From assembly GCA_910575055.1 (NCBI GenBank), contig CAJTDC010000008.1:1-64000 (forward strand): 64,000 nt of DNA, written 5' to 3'. The stretch is from Clostridia bacterium (GTDB lineage: Bacteria; Bacillota; Clostridia; Lachnospirales; Anaerotignaceae). Below, piece after piece: positions 62,130-64,000 of this stretch. Position 1 is the stretch's first letter; every line of letters begins with the position of its first letter. Under the pieces are notes generated by a model. That model was given only the letters and a program-made list of their open reading frames with translations. It was not told where the DNA came from and ran no database searches. Position numbers and translations under genes: made by a program.

Positions 62130-63407
62130 TTATTTATTTATATCAATTCCTGTCATTTGTTTAAATATAGCAGCATCAAAATTAGGTATCCATTGAATAA
62201 TATTTTTTTCTCTATCACTTAGACTTTTCCACCATATTTGGCAAGCCTCATAAAAATTATAATATTTTAAATAGCCTCCTGTCACAGTAAATTCTTTATG
62301 TCTTTGTTTTTCTTCTTCTGTCATATTTTCTTTTGAAATCCATTCTGTTAAAGTGATACGACTTAATATTTTATTTGCTTTACTATTTTTCCAAATTCTA
62401 TAAGTCCAGTCAGAAGGTTTATCAAATAAACAAATTTTAGGCTCTATGGTATTAAAACAGCCATTTGAAAAGTTGGTTTTATTCCAATCTCCTGTATTAT
62501 AATTTCCTGTATTATATTTTCCTGTATTGTAATTGCCTTTGTTTTGTTCTCCTGTATTGTAATTTCCTATGCTACAGTTTGCTGTATTAAAACTTCCTAT
62601 ATTACAGCTACTTGTATTTTGTGCCCCTATATTGTAATCCCCTATATTGTAATCCCCTATATTTTTCCTTCCTACATTATAATGTCCTATATTGTAATTT
62701 CCTGTATTACGACTTCCTTGATTATAGCTTCCTGTATTAAAGTTTCCTTTATTAGCAATGCCAACATTTCGATAGTCTTTATGTTTAGTACATTGACCTA
62801 AATCAAGTATATAAAGCACTTCTAGCCAATTTAATTCTTTTATTATTTTTATTTTATTGGTGCAACACTTTCTTCCTAAAGAATAAAAATCAATATCTCC
62901 TAATGCAGCTACTTCTGCTATACGATATTCTTTTTCTTCTCCAATAACACAATAATCTAAACAATCTAACAAATTCAAACAATAATGAAAGCCTTTTTCA
63001 CAGTATTTTGGTATTTCATTTTCTTCATAAATTCTGCCAACTTTAAATTTCATTTTTTTAAACTTCCAATCAGAATGAAACACTTTATAGCCTTTATTGA
63101 TATTTAATAAATTCATAACTTCTTGCCAGTCTAATTCTCTCACAATTTGAATTTTGTTAGTACAACATTTACTAGTTTTTAAATCAAAATCTACTTCACC
63201 TAAGGCAATCACTTCTGTTACTTTATTTTTGCTATTAAATTCATAATAAGCAAAACAATCTTCTAATATTAAACAAAAATGAATACCACTTTTACAACAT
63301 TGTGGTGTTACATTTTCTTCATAAATTTTGCCGACTTCAAATTTCATATTTCTACAAGTCCAATCAGGCTGAAATACTTTGTATCCTCTTATTTCCTTTT
63401 CCCCCAT
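62130..63407 (-). CDS. DUF7666 tandem-domain protein with NxG pentapeptide repeats
   Basis: A 425-residue protein starting ATG at 63407; a GTG nine bases earlier lies inside the AAAGGTG site. Two similar N-terminal domains (about 7-100 and 108-205) each open GYKVF.DW, contain KFEVGKIYEEN or KFKVGRIYEEN, GIHFCLILEDCFAYY or GFHYCLNLLDCLDYC, and close with CCTNKI, as in DUF7666. Next are about 21 pentads of NxGxx type (YNTGN, FNTGS, YNIGD), a pentapeptide beta-helix-like array. A C-terminal domain of about 110 residues follows (WIPNFDAAIFKQMTGIDI). Related DUF7666 proteins occur in phages and gut Clostridia. The function is unknown. Confidence 0.75.
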   Translation of the reverse strand: MGEKEIRGYKVFQPDWTCRNMKFEVGKIYEENVTPQCCKSGIHFCLILEDCFAYYEFNSKNKVTEVIALGEVDFDLKTSKCCTNKIQIVRELDWQEVMNLLNINKGYKVFHSDWKFKKMKFKVGRIYEENEIPKYCEKGFHYCLNLLDCLDYCVIGEEKEYRIAEVAALGDIDFYSLGRKCCTNKIKIIKELNWLEVLYILDLGQCTKHKDYRNVGIANKGNFNTGSYNQGSRNTGNYNIGHYNVGRKNIGDYNIGDYNIGAQNTSSCNIGSFNTANCSIGNYNTGEQNKGNYNTGKYNTGNYNTGDWNKTNFSNGCFNTIEPKICLFDKPSDWTYRIWKNSKANKILSRITLTEWISKENMTEEEKQRHKEFTVTGGYLKYYNFYEACQIWWKSLSDREKNIIQWIPNFDAAIFKQMTGIDINK

Positions 63408-63437
63408 ATTTTTCACCTTTCTTTACTGAAAAACATT

Positions 63438-64000
63438 TTACAAACTTTTTAAATAACTAATTTCTTTTTGTGTCAAATATCTATAGTTTCCCTTTTTCAA
63501 ATCTTTTAAAAATAATGTTCCTGTTCCAATTCTTTTTAATTGTGCTACAGGGTGCTTAATTGCTTGACACATTTTTCTAACTTGTCTATTTCTTCCTTCT
63601 TGTATTACAATACGAACAGTAGTATATTTTTTTTCTTTTTGTAGTATTTCCAATTTTGCTGGTTCTGTTTTTTTGCCATCAATTACAATCCCCCTACGAA
63701 ATTGTATTATATTATGCTCTGAAGGTGTTCCAAATAATTTTGCTTCATATGTTTTTTCGATATGATGTTTTGGGTGTGTCAAACAGTATGTCAAATCACC
63801 ATCATTTGTTAATAAAAGTAGTCCTGATGTATCATAATCCAAACGTCCTACAGGATATACTCTTTCTGTAATATCCTTTAACAAATCTATTACAGTAGGT
63901 CTTTGAAACTGGTCTTTCACTGTTGTAACATAGCCCTCTGGTTTATGAAGCATAATATATACAAAATTTTGTTTCATTTCTACTTTTTTATTTTGATATA
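63438..64000 (-). CDS. 23S rRNA pseudouridine synthase RluB-like, start beyond window
   Basis: About 187 residues are visible; the frame is open to the window edge, so the first methionine at 63977 is probably internal and the N-terminal S4 domain of the family lies beyond 64000. The catalytic domain shows VYIMLHKPEGYVTT, then VYPVGRLDYDTSGLLLLTND with the catalytic Asp, EKTYEAKL and IQEGRNRQVRKMCQAIKHPV. It isomerises a uridine in 23S rRNA; the RluB/RluE/RluF/RsuA branches are close, so the target base is not certain. Confidence 0.9.
   Translation of the reverse strand, partial: YQNKKVEMKQNFVYIMLHKPEGYVTTVKDQFQRPTVIDLLKDITERVYPVGRLDYDTSGLLLLTNDGDLTYCLTHPKHHIEKTYEAKLFGTPSEHNIIQFRRGIVIDGKKTEPAKLEILQKEKKYTTVRIVIQEGRNRQVRKMCQAIKHPVAQLKRIGTGTLFLKDLKKGNYRYLTQKEISYLKSL

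Noticed and set aside
62450-62770. Tandem 15-base repeats that look CRISPR-like
   Set aside because: The repeat is exactly in phase with an NxGxx-coding frame, with no spacers and no cas genes.
1-64000. tRNA and rRNA genes
   Set aside because: No cloverleaf with TTCGANTC arm or rRNA-like GC-rich block was noticed on either strand.

Overview
The window reads as the chromosome of a low-GC (by eye about 30 % G+C), endospore-forming Gram-positive anaerobe of the class Clostridia. The evidence is the spoIIAA-spoIIAB-sigF operon, an intact sigK, an S-layer-homology protein, strong AGGAGG-type ribosome sites, a T-box leader, a PTS antiterminator (RAT) leader and a single-chain PurL. Gene style suggests Lachnospirales or relatives, but that is an inference. 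No rRNA, tRNA or CRISPR array was seen.

Layout. 1-3 kb: 5' end of an SLH protein, an AT-rich gap with a MITE-like inverted repeat, and a TetR-regulated MFS efflux pair. 3-9 kb: purL with a tiny membrane-protein gene behind it, a zinc-ribbon gene and the sigF operon. 9-23.4 kb: a sugar locus. One long leftward operon holds a solute-binding lipoprotein, two permeases, an amylosucrase-like GH13, a GH36 alpha-galactosidase, a cytoplasmic ParB-like/BMP fusion and a phosphoesterase. An AraC regulator and an MsmK-type ATPase lie on the other strand, with a GH31 glucosidase facing them. The binding-protein operon and the ATPase gene carry nearly identical (76 of 84 bases) promoter-operator modules in opposite orientation. 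This links the orphan ATPase to the transporter and suggests uptake of raffinose-type sugars, which GH36 and GH13 then split. 23.4-29 kb: a secreted nuclease with an unknown partner, sigK, and the mltG-trmR-trhP group (cell wall plus tRNA wobble-uridine modification).

29-39 kb: folC behind a highly structured leader, a zinc-ribbon/TPR membrane protein, aroD, several unknowns, and glcT-ptsG with a complete promoter-RAT-terminator leader. 39-51 kb: YitT protein, a two-component system, EamA transporter, addA (no addB in view), CorA and a Kef-type antiporter. 51.4-53.2 kb: a complete IS200/IS605 element with tnpA, tnpB, both end hairpins and a probable omega RNA. 53-64 kb: T-box-controlled metA, unknowns, topB, DegV, a DUF4397 protein, a MATE pump, an LCM-type methyltransferase, a DUF7666/pentapeptide-repeat protein and the start-truncated rluB at the window edge.

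The best leads for something not yet described are the folC leader RNA (29230-29331), the ParB-like/BMP fusion inside a sugar operon, the duplicated AraC operator modules and the DUF7666-NxG repeat protein. All coordinates, spacings and mismatch counts were worked out by hand from the sequence. Family names rest on recognised motifs, not on searches.
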